Positions 17,090-26,213 of a DNA stretch of 64,000 bases are shown one piece after another. The DNA is from an uncultured Hungatella sp. (lineage in GTDB: Bacteria; Bacillota; Clostridia; Lachnospirales; Lachnospiraceae): contig CAJUFP010000006.1 in the NCBI GenBank assembly GCA_910585645.1, positions 1-64,000 on the forward strand, given 5' to 3'. The translations under genes were made by a program, and so were the position numbers. Every line of letters starts with the position of its first letter. Position 1 is the first letter of the stretch. The notes beneath the pieces are model-generated. The model worked only from the letters and a program-made list of their open reading frames with translations, did no database searches and was not told the origin of the DNA.

Positions 17090-17827
17090 TTACTCCCTCA
17101 CCGCCATCCGCAGAAACTCCCTGGTCCGCTCCTCCTTAGGATTCTCAAAAAACTCTTTAGAACTGCCGGATTCCACGATCTTTCCGTGCTCCATAAACAC
17201 CACCTTGGTGGACACGTTCCTGGCAAAATTCATCTCATGAGTCACCACCAGCATGGTCATGCCCTCCTGGGCCAGTTCCCGCATAACCTCCAGCACCTCC
17301 CCGATCAGTTCCGGGTCAAGGGCCGACGTAGGCTCGTCAAAAAAGATGATCTCCGGGTCCACAGCCAAGGCCCTGGCAATAGCCACCCTCTGCTGCTGGC
17401 CTCCGGAAAGCTGGTGGGGATAATGGTTCTTCCGATCCCCCAGCCCCACCTTCCAAAGAGCCCGCTTCCCGATCTCCTCCGCCTGGGCCTTTGGCACTTT
17501 CCTGGCCACAATAAGCCCCTCCGTCACATTCTGGAGCGCCGTCTTGTTGGCAAAGAGATTAAAGCTCTGAAACACAAACGCCGTCTTCTTCCGGATCCGC
17601 CCGATATCCTTCTTGGACGTATGGCCCATCTCAAAGGTTTCCCCGTCAAACACCATGGTCCCCTTATCCGCTGTCTCCAAAAAATTGACACACCGCAGCA
17701 ACGTGGTCTTTCCGGACCCGCTGGACCCCAGTATAGCCACCACGTCCCCCTTATCCACCTTCAGGTCAATGCCCTGAAGCACCTGAAGATCCCCGAAAGC
17801 CTTCCACACATCTCTGACTTCAAGCAT
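17090..17827 (-). CDS. Polar amino-acid ABC transporter, ATP-binding protein
   Basis: A 245-residue GlnQ-type ATPase. Walker A is GSSGSGKTT, the signature LSGGQQQRVAIARAL, Walker B IIFFDEPTSALDPE, and the H-loop VVTHEMNFA. It energises uptake by the adjacent permease. The frame is open to 17899, overlapping the permease gene, but the ATG at 17827 (MLEVRDVWKAF) has AGGGAGGAAG just upstream and begins 14 bases after the permease stop. All catalytic motifs are intact. Confidence 0.96.
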   Translation of the reverse strand: MLEVRDVWKAFGDLQVLQGIDLKVDKGDVVAILGSSGSGKTTLLRCVNFLETADKGTMVFDGETFEMGHTSKKDIGRIRKKTAFVFQSFNLFANKTALQNVTEGLIVARKVPKAQAEEIGKRALWKVGLGDRKNHYPHQLSGGQQQRVAIARALAVDPEIIFFDEPTSALDPELIGEVLEVMRELAQEGMTMLVVTHEMNFARNVSTKVVFMEHGKIVESGSSKEFFENPKEERTREFLRMAVRE

Positions 17828-17841
17828 GCTCTTCCTCCCTG

Positions 17842-18519
17842 CTAATTTCTGCCATACCCGTAAAAATCCAGCCTCTTCTCCCCCACCCGCTGCAGCCATG
17901 TCAGCACAGTGGAGAACATGAGATAGATCAATCCCACCTCAATGTACAAAGCCAAAGGTTCATAGGTTCTGGCCACGATCCGCTGGGTGGCCATAAACAT
18001 CTCGGTTACTGTAATATTCGCCGCCAGGGAGGTGTCCTTCACCATGGCGATCAAAGAGTTGGACAGGGAGGGAAACGCGGTCCGCAGAGCCTGAGGCAGA
18101 ATGATCCTCCTCATGATCTGCAGGTAGGACATGCCCACACAGTACCCGGCCTCCAGCTGCCCCTTTGGCACCGACTCCAGCGCCGCCCGTATGATCTCGG
18201 CCCCGTAGGCGCCCTCATTGATAGAAAACACGATAACCGCCGACGGAAACGGGTCCAGCACGATCCCAAGGCTTGGCAGGCCGAAAAATATCACGTACAG
18301 CTGCACCAGAAGCGGCGTTCCTCTCACCACCCATATGTAGAATCTGGCCAGCTCTTTTAACACCCTTACATTGGCAAACTGAATCAGGGCCATGACCACC
18401 GCAATGACCATGGCAATGGAAAAGGAAATAACGGTCAGCGGAATGGTGACCGTCAGTCCCGGGATTAAGATCTTTGTAAATGAATCCGTTAAAATGCCGT
18501 ATAGCCGCTCACTTATCAT
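17842..18519 (-). CDS. Polar amino-acid ABC transporter, permease
   Basis: A 225-residue HisM/GlnP-type membrane subunit with about five helices and a cytoplasmic EAA loop (MSYLQIMRRIILPQALR) that docks the ATPase. The segment VVRGTPLLVQLYVIFFGLP is a strong family signature. It is followed at 14 bases by the ATPase gene and then the binding protein, the usual set for this importer class. Confidence 0.95.
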   Translation of the reverse strand: MISERLYGILTDSFTKILIPGLTVTIPLTVISFSIAMVIAVVMALIQFANVRVLKELARFYIWVVRGTPLLVQLYVIFFGLPSLGIVLDPFPSAVIVFSINEGAYGAEIIRAALESVPKGQLEAGYCVGMSYLQIMRRIILPQALRTAFPSLSNSLIAMVKDTSLAANITVTEMFMATQRIVARTYEPLALYIEVGLIYLMFSTVLTWLQRVGEKRLDFYGYGRN

Positions 18520-18565
18520 GATGGAAACCTGTCTGTCCTTTCTCCGATTTTGTCCCCCCGCCTTT

Positions 18566-19228
18566 TCACGCCGCTGATTCCGAAGACCTGATCCCCCTCA
18601 TGATCCTGGCAACCGCCGTATCCCTGAAAAAGCTGACGATGGGACCTGTAAACAAGGCCACAATCACGGTCCCGATACTCACCACGCTGCCTGTCATAAG
18701 GCCAACAACCGCGCTGATAACGTCCTGCCCCACTCTCGCCCACTTGTACTTGATCTTTCCGTGGGAGTATGTCTCCACGATCACAGACAGGCGGTCATAG
18801 GGCGCCGCCCCCAGGTCGCAGGCCATGTACAGGGCCACCCCAAAGCACAGCACCAGGATCCCCACAACAAGCGCCGGGACGCGCATAGCCATATTTCCTG
18901 CCATGCTCTCAATCGTAATGCCCACGGCGGCGAACAGAAACATAAAAAACTCCACAAAATACCCCAGAAGCAGCATGTTGATCAGCGCGCCTACGCCAAA
19001 ACTTTTCCTGTCCAGGATAAACACCGGGATAAACAGCAGCACGTTAAATACCATCTGGTACACAGCAAAGCTGATTGGCAGATGGCTGCTGACTCCCAAA
19101 TTCATACAGGTAAACGGATCCGTGCCAAAACCGGACAGCCGAAGCATCGCTATGCCCAGCCCCAGGATCAGGTTCGCCACAGTCACCCAAAAAATCCGAA
19201 GCAGCAGCTTCCTTTTCTTCTCATCCAT
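18566..19228 (-). CDS. YczE/YitT-type integral membrane protein
   Basis: A 220-residue protein with about five or six membrane helices. It resembles the YczE/YyaS family, with LSGFGTDPFTCMNLGV near residue 30 and CDLGAAPYDRLSVIV later. The function of this family is not settled. It lies 46 bases upstream of the amino-acid permease and is probably the first gene of that operon, so it may assist in transport or its regulation. The ATG is preceded by GGGGAGAGATAGGAT. Confidence 0.8.
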   Translation of the reverse strand: MDEKKRKLLLRIFWVTVANLILGLGIAMLRLSGFGTDPFTCMNLGVSSHLPISFAVYQMVFNVLLFIPVFILDRKSFGVGALINMLLLGYFVEFFMFLFAAVGITIESMAGNMAMRVPALVVGILVLCFGVALYMACDLGAAPYDRLSVIVETYSHGKIKYKWARVGQDVISAVVGLMTGSVVSIGTVIVALFTGPIVSFFRDTAVARIMRGIRSSESAA

Positions 19229-19250
19229 ATCCTATCTCTCCCCTTTGTGC

Positions 19251-19284
19251 AAAAAAACCCTGAGCCTATAGTCTCAGAGCCTTT
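19251..19284 (-). terminator. Leader terminator or attenuator before the yczE-ABC operon
   Basis: Minus strand: CTCTGAG-ACTATAGG-CTCAGGG followed by seven T. It lies between a near-consensus promoter (19315-19343) and the yczE-type gene, so it may attenuate that operon as well as stop read-through from the kinase gene. No known aptamer was recognised in the short leader. Confidence 0.7.
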
Positions 19285-19314
19285 TGCCTATTTGCCGCTT
19301 TTACAGCTTTTTGT

Positions 19315-19343
19315 ATTCTACACGATTTTGGGCAGTTTGTCAA
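19315..19343 (-). promoter_or_regulatory. Promoter for the yczE-amino-acid ABC operon
   Basis: Minus strand: TTGACA (19338-19343), a 17-base spacer, TAGAAT (19315-19320). The start near 19308 gives a leader of about 80 bases that contains the hairpin at 19251-19284. Confidence 0.8.
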
Positions 19344-19387
19344 TGATTACCAGCAAACTTCTGTTTGGGTGCTTCTGTTTGTTCCTG

Positions 19388-22300
19388 TCACCGCCCTGCT
19401 CCCCCCACAACCTGTCCCAGCATTTCGTACAGCTTATCCACCTCCACAGGTTTCGCCAGATGTCCGTTCATGCCGCACTCCACAGACTTTTTCAGATCCT
19501 CGTCAAACGCGTTTGCCGACATGGCGATAATGGGGATCTGGCGGCAGTCCTCCCGATCCAGACCGCGGATCGCTCTGGCAGCGTCCAGGCCGTTCATCAC
19601 AGGCATCATGATATCCATCAGGATTACATCGTACTCCCACAGCTCACAGCCTTTCATCCGCTCCACTGCCTGGGCCCCGTCCCGGACGCAGTCCACCTTA
19701 AAATCCCGCTCCTCCAGAAGGCTCTGGGCGATCTCGGCGTTCAGCTCATTGTCCTCCACCACCAGCACATGGAATCCCTCAAACGACAGCTCACCCATCT
19801 CCTTCTCCTGGCTCTTTACAGGTTCACCGATCTTTAAGGCCACGGAAAAACGGAACGTGCTTCCCTCCCCAGGCTGGCTGTCCAGGCGGATATCGCTTCC
19901 CATAAGCCGGATCAGGCGGCGGCTGATGGAAAGTCCCAGCCCTGTGCCCTGCTGCCCGGACAGCTTATGGCCCGAAGCCTGCTCAAAGGAGCCGAACACC
20001 CGCTCCTGGTCCTCCTTGGCAATGCCTACTCCTGTATCTCTCACCGCAAAAGAAACCAGAGCCTGCCCGTCCTGACACTCCTCCTCCCGGACCGTCAGAG
20101 TAATCCTCCCCTTGACCGGCGTAAACTTCACCGCGTTGCCAAGGAGATTTATGAGAACCTGGCTTAACCTCATGCGGTCCGCCACAAACCAGTCATGTAC
20201 CAGCCTGATCTCCCGCGCAAGCCTGATCTCCTTGGCCGCCGCCTGGGTCCCCGCCATCTCCGCGGCCACATCCAGCATCTCGTTCATATTAAAATTCACC
20301 GGCTCCAGGCTCATCTTACCGCTTTCGATCTTGGACATATCCAAAATATCATTGATAAGCCCCAGCAGATACCCGGAGGAGGACTGGATCTTCTGCAAAC
20401 AGTCCATAACCCGCTCCTGGGTCTGGCCCTTCTGAAGGGCAATGGCAGTCATGCCGATGATCCCGTTCATGGGAGTCCTGATCTCGTGGCTCATGCGGGA
20501 CAAAAATTCCGACTTGGCCTTGCTGGCAATATCCGACTGCCGCTGATTCAGCTGGCTCTGTATCACGCTGCCCAGCTCTGCCAGGTCCCCGTCCTGTACT
20601 CCCTGCCCCTCAATGCCCGCGATCACCAGATTGCCCATGTAGCCGCCGCCGTCGTACATCGGCAGAACCACGCCCTGCCACCCTGGCTCCACGCCTAAAA
20701 ACACCCGGATCATCTCCAGAGCGCTGTCCTCCACGGAAAAATACCGGACCTTGTCCTGCCCCAGCCATTGGAAGAAGGCCTCCTTGTCTTCCTCGGTGTA
20801 TTTCCTCACGGTCTTAGCCGTGTTCTTTCCGTCCCTGTGCCACTGATACTCCAGATAATTAGAGCGAAAATCATCCTGGAGCACAGACACCAGCACAGCC
20901 AAAGCCCCGTAAAATCTCCCTGCCTTGCGGATCATCAACATCATCTGCGCCGGGAAATTATCCCCCCTGCCAAACAGGTTTAGGGCCAGCGAAGCCATGG
21001 TGATATCCTCGCTGTAATCCAGGGAGTTGATCTCCCTGCCCAGAAGCAGGGGAAGAGGAACCCTCTTTTCCTCAGGAATATCCTCAAAAAACAGATACTG
21101 CTTCCCGCCGTCAGATTCACATAAATTTCTGGCCTGCCTTGCCATGCAGATGAGCATCTCCCCGCTCTGCCTTCTGTCCGCGCAGGCCAATCCCGCCTGC
21201 ACATGGACGACGAACCGGTCCTCCTCAAAATCCTCCCTGATCCTGGTCAGCAGTTTCTCAATAAAATCCCTGGCCACGCCTCTTGGCGCGTCCTCCAGCC
21301 ACACCACAAAATCGTCCCCGTCAAGGCGCATGGACACAGTCTCCCTGCCCGTCTGCCCGGCAAATATCCGGCACCCTTCCCGAATCAGCGTTCCGATCTC
21401 CTCCAGGATCAGATCCCCGAACACCATGCCGTTTTTCTCATTGATCTCCTTAAGCTGGTTTAAAAACAGATTGACGACCACGCCCTTTGGATTTATACTC
21501 CGGCGCTCCTCAAGGCGCTCCATGCCTGCCGCAAAGGCATAGAGACCTGTGATGCCGTCCATCTCGTCCCGTTTCCTCTGCCTTGCCTCCACCTTTTTCT
21601 GTTCCTCAATGTCCTGGATCACTCCCACCAGCTTCCGCCGCCTGCCCTCTGTGTCGCAGACGATCTGGGCAGAAAGGGCTGACCACAAAAAGTCCTCCTC
21701 CTCTTGCCATTTCATCCGAAACTGAACAGAAAAAGATTCCGCTTTTGTTCTGAGGGCCTCCATCACTGCCTGGCAGTCCCCATCATAAATATGTACATGT
21801 TCCACAAACCCGCTGTCAAATCCCTCGCACTGCCACTGTCCGCTCATGGTATTGTGATTTACAATGTCAAACACACGACTCTGGAAGTCATAGGAAAAAA
21901 ACACGTCGTTTGAGGACTCCAGAGCCACCCGGTACCGCTCCTTTTCCTCCAAAAGCACGTTCTTGGCCTCCCGCTCCCTGTCCGTCAAGTCGCTGACCAC
22001 GTCGTAGAGCGCGTCGATCTCCAAAATATTGGACGGCTTAAACTCCGAAAGCCCCACGCTGCCCCGGTCAATGCACTGGGCCAGCCGCTGGACCGGCCTG
22101 GTCAGATGCTTTACCAGAACATAGATGCCCAGGACTCCGAACATAAGCCCCAGCAGCACAGCCGCCGCCACCCACACATAAAGCCGCCGGCTTATGCCAA
22201 ACAAGGCGTCCTCCGTGTTCAGGCCCAAAAGCGCCCACCTGGTATTATCGTAGGGGGCATTATTGCCGTACAGCCCCAGGGGATAGGCCACGCCATAGAC

Positions 22301-23299
22301 CCGTTCTTTGCCCAGCCACAGCCCCTCTGCCAGAGAGAGATTGGAGTAGCGGGTTTTTTCAAGAGTCACATCGCCGCCCTGTACACACACCTGATTATAG
22401 AGGACTCCCTTCCCCGTCAGCGCCGCCAGTTTTCCATCCTCCCGCTCCACTGCCAGAACATACCCTGACTGCCCGGCGTCATTTAATTCCGCTGCCGGAA
22501 AATACTCATAAAGCCGCCTGACGGAGATCTCCACTCCCAGCACGCCGTACACTTCCCCCTCAAACCTAAGGGGCAGGGAGTATGTGATCATCTCATAGCC
22601 GTCCATGGCCTCCTTCTCCAGATGAAACGGGACAGACCAATAGCCTAAGTCAGGAGTCCGGGCGTCGCCATACTCCACCCCTGCTCTCCACGGCTCATAA
22701 AAATAATCTTCCCCCGGGTTTTGGCCCCTGCCTTCCATGCGGAAGCGGGTGGTCCAGAACGTGTCCAGAGGGATGTTCCACTGTCTGGAAAGCTGCTTAT
22801 CCCCCCGCTCCAGCAAAAGATCCGAAAAATTCGCCGGATTGGTGTGGGGGTCCGAATCCCTGATAAAGAAACCGTCATACTCCCCCGGGGCATCCATATG
22901 GCCCCCTGTAAGGATCACAAACACTCCTGTGGTGGTGTTATTCTGCAAAAACCGTAAGCATTCCGGAAACAGCCGGCCAAGGAAACGGGTTCTCATCTCC
23001 CGGGAATCCGGCAGCGCCGATACTCCCTCCTCCTCCAGAAACTGCCCCAGGATGTCGTTCATAAAAGCCTCCTGCTCGCACACGGACGCCCACCGCTGGT
23101 TCATGTCATTTTGCAGGATCACGCCCCGGTTTTCCACCAGACGGGCCATCATGCTGCTGGAATACTCCTCCAGCGTGGCCCCGGTCCTTCTGACCACCAA
23201 AGTGCCGATGGTAATCATGCCCTGCGCCAGCATAATGGTGATCAGCGGAATGAGAAAGATCCTGAATATGGTTGGTTTTCGTCTGTTTTTGCCCTTCAT
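19388..23299 (-). CDS. Large hybrid sensor histidine kinase
   Basis: A membrane kinase of 1303 residues. Order: an N-terminal helix (about 12-32), a long extracytoplasmic sensor region resembling Cache domains, a second helix near residue 370 (VAAAVLLGLMFGVLGIYVL), HAMP, a PAS-like domain (ESSNDVFFSYDFQS) and a degenerate GGDEF domain with LDGDDF in place of GGDEF. A middle region is unassigned. HisKA follows with MSHEIRTPMNG (about 935), then HATPase_c (DTGVGIAKED), then a C-terminal receiver (about 1175-1303, MDIMMPVMNG). The start at 23299 lies one base after the stop of the upstream solute-binding gene, so the two are translationally coupled. The binding lipoprotein probably presents the signal. 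No separate output regulator is adjacent. Confidence 0.93.
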   Translation of the reverse strand: MKGKNRRKPTIFRIFLIPLITIMLAQGMITIGTLVVRRTGATLEEYSSSMMARLVENRGVILQNDMNQRWASVCEQEAFMNDILGQFLEEEGVSALPDSREMRTRFLGRLFPECLRFLQNNTTTGVFVILTGGHMDAPGEYDGFFIRDSDPHTNPANFSDLLLERGDKQLSRQWNIPLDTFWTTRFRMEGRGQNPGEDYFYEPWRAGVEYGDARTPDLGYWSVPFHLEKEAMDGYEMITYSLPLRFEGEVYGVLGVEISVRRLYEYFPAAELNDAGQSGYVLAVEREDGKLAALTGKGVLYNQVCVQGGDVTLEKTRYSNLSLAEGLWLGKERVYGVAYPLGLYGNNAPYDNTRWALLGLNTEDALFGISRRLYVWVAAAVLLGLMFGVLGIYVLVKHLTRPVQRLAQCIDRGSVGLSEFKPSNILEIDALYDVVSDLTDREREAKNVLLEEKERYRVALESSNDVFFSYDFQSRVFDIVNHNTMSGQWQCEGFDSGFVEHVHIYDGDCQAVMEALRTKAESFSVQFRMKWQEEEDFLWSALSAQIVCDTEGRRRKLVGVIQDIEEQKKVEARQRKRDEMDGITGLYAFAAGMERLEERRSINPKGVVVNLFLNQLKEINEKNGMVFGDLILEEIGTLIREGCRIFAGQTGRETVSMRLDGDDFVVWLEDAPRGVARDFIEKLLTRIREDFEEDRFVVHVQAGLACADRRQSGEMLICMARQARNLCESDGGKQYLFFEDIPEEKRVPLPLLLGREINSLDYSEDITMASLALNLFGRGDNFPAQMMLMIRKAGRFYGALAVLVSVLQDDFRSNYLEYQWHRDGKNTAKTVRKYTEEDKEAFFQWLGQDKVRYFSVEDSALEMIRVFLGVEPGWQGVVLPMYDGGGYMGNLVIAGIEGQGVQDGDLAELGSVIQSQLNQRQSDIASKAKSEFLSRMSHEIRTPMNGIIGMTAIALQKGQTQERVMDCLQKIQSSSGYLLGLINDILDMSKIESGKMSLEPVNFNMNEMLDVAAEMAGTQAAAKEIRLAREIRLVHDWFVADRMRLSQVLINLLGNAVKFTPVKGRITLTVREEECQDGQALVSFAVRDTGVGIAKEDQERVFGSFEQASGHKLSGQQGTGLGLSISRRLIRLMGSDIRLDSQPGEGSTFRFSVALKIGEPVKSQEKEMGELSFEGFHVLVVEDNELNAEIAQSLLEERDFKVDCVRDGAQAVERMKGCELWEYDVILMDIMMPVMNGLDAARAIRGLDREDCRQIPIIAMSANAFDEDLKKSVECGMNGHLAKPVEVDKLYEMLGQVVGGAGR

Positions 23300-23300
23300 G

Positions 23301-24761
23301 TCATCCCCGCCTGCCTGCAGCCTGTTCCAGCGCGTCGTAAAATGAATCGTACCACTGTTCAAAGGCTTCCTCTGTCACAAAATCTTGCCACGCCTCTTTT
23401 GGACTCTTTCCCTGCCGCACCCGATCCTCCACATCCTTCCGGTCCTTGACGGCCTTGTCCGCAAGATCATATTCCAGGACCTTCCTGGCCGCGGACCCTC
23501 CCGCAAAGCTCTTATTGGTGTACAAGGTCAGTGTATCCCCCTGCCCAAACACCTGGGTCAGACAGTCGTAGGTCTTGGGGGACACCAAAAGCTGCCGCTC
23601 CTCTATAACCTGATCCAGCTTCGCCACACTGCACGCCTCCTTCTGCACAGGCAGATAACCGGACACGCAGCCGAACTCCAGATTATTGTCCGCCTGGGTA
23701 AACCATTTCAAAAATTCCACAGCCGCGTACTCATGCTTCTCATCAGACTTGCTGACCACCATGCCCGCTCCCTGCTGCACCGCGTATTGTTCCCCGCCCT
23801 CAAACACCGGAGCCGGAGCCACGATATAGTCGATGGCATAGCTGTCCTTGTCCGTCTCCACCTGTCCGGGAAAATACATGGCCGACGAGGTGGACCCTGT
23901 GTAAGCCAGAATATCCCCTGTCTTCACGTCATCCGAGCGGAACGAACCGTAAGCCCCAAAATACCCCTTGACCATAGGCACATAGTAGTTATCCCAGAGA
24001 CGCTTTGCCTGCTCTCTGGGCAGATGGATGGTCACCTCCCCATCCTTTACCTCAAACAGCTCCACGCCCATCTGTTTCATGCCGATGATAAAATAATTGG
24101 CCACCGCGTCCCTGCCGTAAAACGCCCTGCCGTCCCCCTGTACGTCGGGAGTCAGGCCGTCCGTCCACTCATAGTAAGCCTGGGCCGCCCGGGTCACGCC
24201 CTCCATGGTCCTTAAATCCTCAATCCCAATGCCCGCAGCCTCCGCAAAAGGCTCCCAGTCCGTCCTGTTTATCATCATGACCTCCGTGGACTTTGCCGTG
24301 GGAAAGATCCGCAGCGTCCCGTCCGCCCCGATGCGCCCCTCTTCTATATAAGAGTCCACATACCTTCCCAGCTCCTCCTCGTCCAGGTACCGGGACAGAT
24401 CAGCCAAAGCTCCCGCCTGCTCCATCTCATAAGCAGTGTCCGCGTAGGAGGAAAAAATATCCGGCATAGGGCTGGCCCCCACCTTCCCGGCCGCGGAGTC
24501 CCTCACCGCCGTCTCCAGATCAGACACGGAACCCTGGCTGTAGTTTTCCACCACGATCCCCATCTCCCTGCCCGCCGTGTCATTAAACTTCTCCGCCAGG
24601 GCGTCAAAAGCCGCCTGCTGGGACCCGTTATAGTAATGCCATATGGTTAAAGTCACCGGTTCGTTTGGGTCCAGAGGTCTCTTCTCCTTACATCCCGATA
24701 AAGTAAACGCCATAACCGCCGCCAGACACGCCTGCCTGGTTATCCTTCCTGCTCTCTTCAT
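23301..24761 (-). CDS. Family 1 extracellular solute-binding lipoprotein
   Basis: A 486-residue protein with a lipoprotein signal ending LSGC near residue 24, then the SBP_bac_1 fold (VTLTIWHYYNGSQQAAFDAL at the start). Family 1 binders usually carry sugars or oligosaccharides to ABC permeases. Here no permease is present; instead the gene is directly coupled to a hybrid histidine kinase, which suggests a sensing rather than a transport role. The ATG follows AGGAAGG by 6 bases. Confidence 0.9.
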   Translation of the reverse strand: MKRAGRITRQACLAAVMAFTLSGCKEKRPLDPNEPVTLTIWHYYNGSQQAAFDALAEKFNDTAGREMGIVVENYSQGSVSDLETAVRDSAAGKVGASPMPDIFSSYADTAYEMEQAGALADLSRYLDEEELGRYVDSYIEEGRIGADGTLRIFPTAKSTEVMMINRTDWEPFAEAAGIGIEDLRTMEGVTRAAQAYYEWTDGLTPDVQGDGRAFYGRDAVANYFIIGMKQMGVELFEVKDGEVTIHLPREQAKRLWDNYYVPMVKGYFGAYGSFRSDDVKTGDILAYTGSTSSAMYFPGQVETDKDSYAIDYIVAPAPVFEGGEQYAVQQGAGMVVSKSDEKHEYAAVEFLKWFTQADNNLEFGCVSGYLPVQKEACSVAKLDQVIEERQLLVSPKTYDCLTQVFGQGDTLTLYTNKSFAGGSAARKVLEYDLADKAVKDRKDVEDRVRQGKSPKEAWQDFVTEEAFEQWYDSFYDALEQAAGRRG

Positions 24762-24828
24762 GAATGACCTTCCTGTCTTTTATTAGTGTAGTTTCAGCCT
24801 TCTGCCATGACTTTCTGTATCATTACTC

Positions 24829-24857
24829 ATTTTAGCATATGGAAAAAGCATTTTCAA
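24829..24857 (-). promoter_or_regulatory. Promoter for the solute-binding protein-hybrid kinase operon
   Basis: Minus strand: TTGAAA (24852-24857), a 17-base spacer, TAAAAT (24829-24834). The start is near 24822, about 60 bases before the gene. Confidence 0.75.
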
Positions 24858-24890
24858 TGGGACGAACACCAGATTTTGTCTCTCTTATAG

Positions 24891-24920
24891 TTGACACAGG
24901 AAACGCCGGCGTATTATGAT
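24891..24920 (+). promoter_or_regulatory. Promoter for glutamine synthetase
   Basis: TTGACA (24891-24896), an 18-base spacer, TATGAT (24915-24920). It lies back to back with the promoter of the divergent solute-binding protein operon. No GlnR-like operator was recognised. Confidence 0.7.
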
Positions 24921-24962
24921 ATTGTCATAGAAGTTATCACAGAACAGAAAGCAGGTTAGCCT

Positions 24963-26213
24963 ATGAACTATTCAGAACAAGAGGTATTGCAGTATGTGCA
25001 GGAAGAGGATGTAAAGTTTATCCGCCTGGCCTTCTGCGACGTGTTCGGCAGACAGAAAAATATCGCCATCATGCCGGAAGAGCTCCCCAGGGCGTTTGCG
25101 CACGGGATCTCCTTTGACGCCTCCGCCATCACAGGCTTTGGCGGCGAGGTCTACTCCGACCTGCTGCTCCACCCGGAGGCAAATACCCTGGCTCTGCTTC
25201 CCTGGCGTCCGGAACACGGCAAAGTGGCCCGCATGTTCGCCGCCGTCACATACCCGGACGGACGCCCCTTTGAGTGCGACACCAGAAGCTTTTTAAAGAA
25301 AGCCACAGATTCTGCCAGGGAAGCCGGATTTCAGTTCTTCTTCGGCGCGGAGCAGGAATTCTACCTTTTCTGCCTGGACGAAAAAGGCGAGCCTGGAAAA
25401 ACCCCCTATGACAAGGCCGGCTACATGGACATCGCCCCTGACGACAAGGGGGAGAATATCCGCCGGGAGATCTGCCTTACCCTTGAGCAGATGGGCATCC
25501 ACCCGGAAAGTTCCCACCACGAGGAGGGCCCGGGCCAGAACGAGATCGATTTCCGGTACTCCGACGCGCTCACCGCCGCGGACAATGCCATCACGTTTCA
25601 AACCGTGGTCAAGACTGTGGCCGCCAGAAACGGGCTGTGGGCAGATTTTAGCCCCAAGCCCATTGCCAACCTGCCCGGCAATGGATTTCACATCAATATA
25701 TCCGTAAAAGCCGAGGATGGGTCGGATAACTTATCCTTTGTTATGGCAGGGATTCTGGACAAGATAAAAGATATGACCCTGTTTTTAAACCCCACAGACG
25801 ATTCCTACAGGCGCCTTGGCCATAAAAAAGCGCCCGGTTACATTTCCTGGTCCCGGGAAAACCGTTCCCAGCTCATCCGCCTCCCGGCCGCCGTAGGTCA
25901 GTACCGCCGCGCGGAGCTTCGCTCCCCGGACCCTCTGGCAAACCCGTACCTTGCCTTTGCCCTGCTTATCTACGCCGGGATGGAGGGCATCACCGGAAAG
26001 CTTGCCCTGCCAACGCCTGCGGATCTGAACCTCTACAAAGCAGGGACGGATACGCTGGCCCGGTTTGGACGTCTCCCGGAAAACGTAAAGAGCGCCTGCC
26101 AGGCAGCCGCCGAAAGCCCCTTTGTACAAAACTATATCCCTGCTGCCATCCTGGATATTTACTGCGGACAAGGCGGCTATCTTGATCAGCCAGTAGGAGG
26201 AAGGAAATTTTGA
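24963..26213 (+). CDS. glnA: Glutamine synthetase, type I (short form)
   Basis: A 416-residue enzyme that makes glutamine from glutamate, ammonia and ATP. It has the beta-grasp N-domain and the catalytic domain with GAEQEFYLF (metal-binding Glu), ESSHHEEGPGQNEIDF, NGFHINISV (metal His), NRSQLIRLP (ATP/phosphate) and RAELRSPDPLANPYLAFALL (Arg and flap). It is a little shorter than typical GSI enzymes (about 440) at the C-terminus, and no adenylylation tyrosine segment is seen, as in the alpha type. Its stop overlaps the start of the ANTAR regulator by four bases. Confidence 0.93.
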   Translation: MNYSEQEVLQYVQEEDVKFIRLAFCDVFGRQKNIAIMPEELPRAFAHGISFDASAITGFGGEVYSDLLLHPEANTLALLPWRPEHGKVARMFAAVTYPDGRPFECDTRSFLKKATDSAREAGFQFFFGAEQEFYLFCLDEKGEPGKTPYDKAGYMDIAPDDKGENIRREICLTLEQMGIHPESSHHEEGPGQNEIDFRYSDALTAADNAITFQTVVKTVAARNGLWADFSPKPIANLPGNGFHINISVKAEDGSDNLSFVMAGILDKIKDMTLFLNPTDDSYRRLGHKKAPGYISWSRENRSQLIRLPAAVGQYRRAELRSPDPLANPYLAFALLIYAGMEGITGKLALPTPADLNLYKAGTDTLARFGRLPENVKSACQAAAESPFVQNYIPAAILDIYCGQGGYLDQPVGGRKF

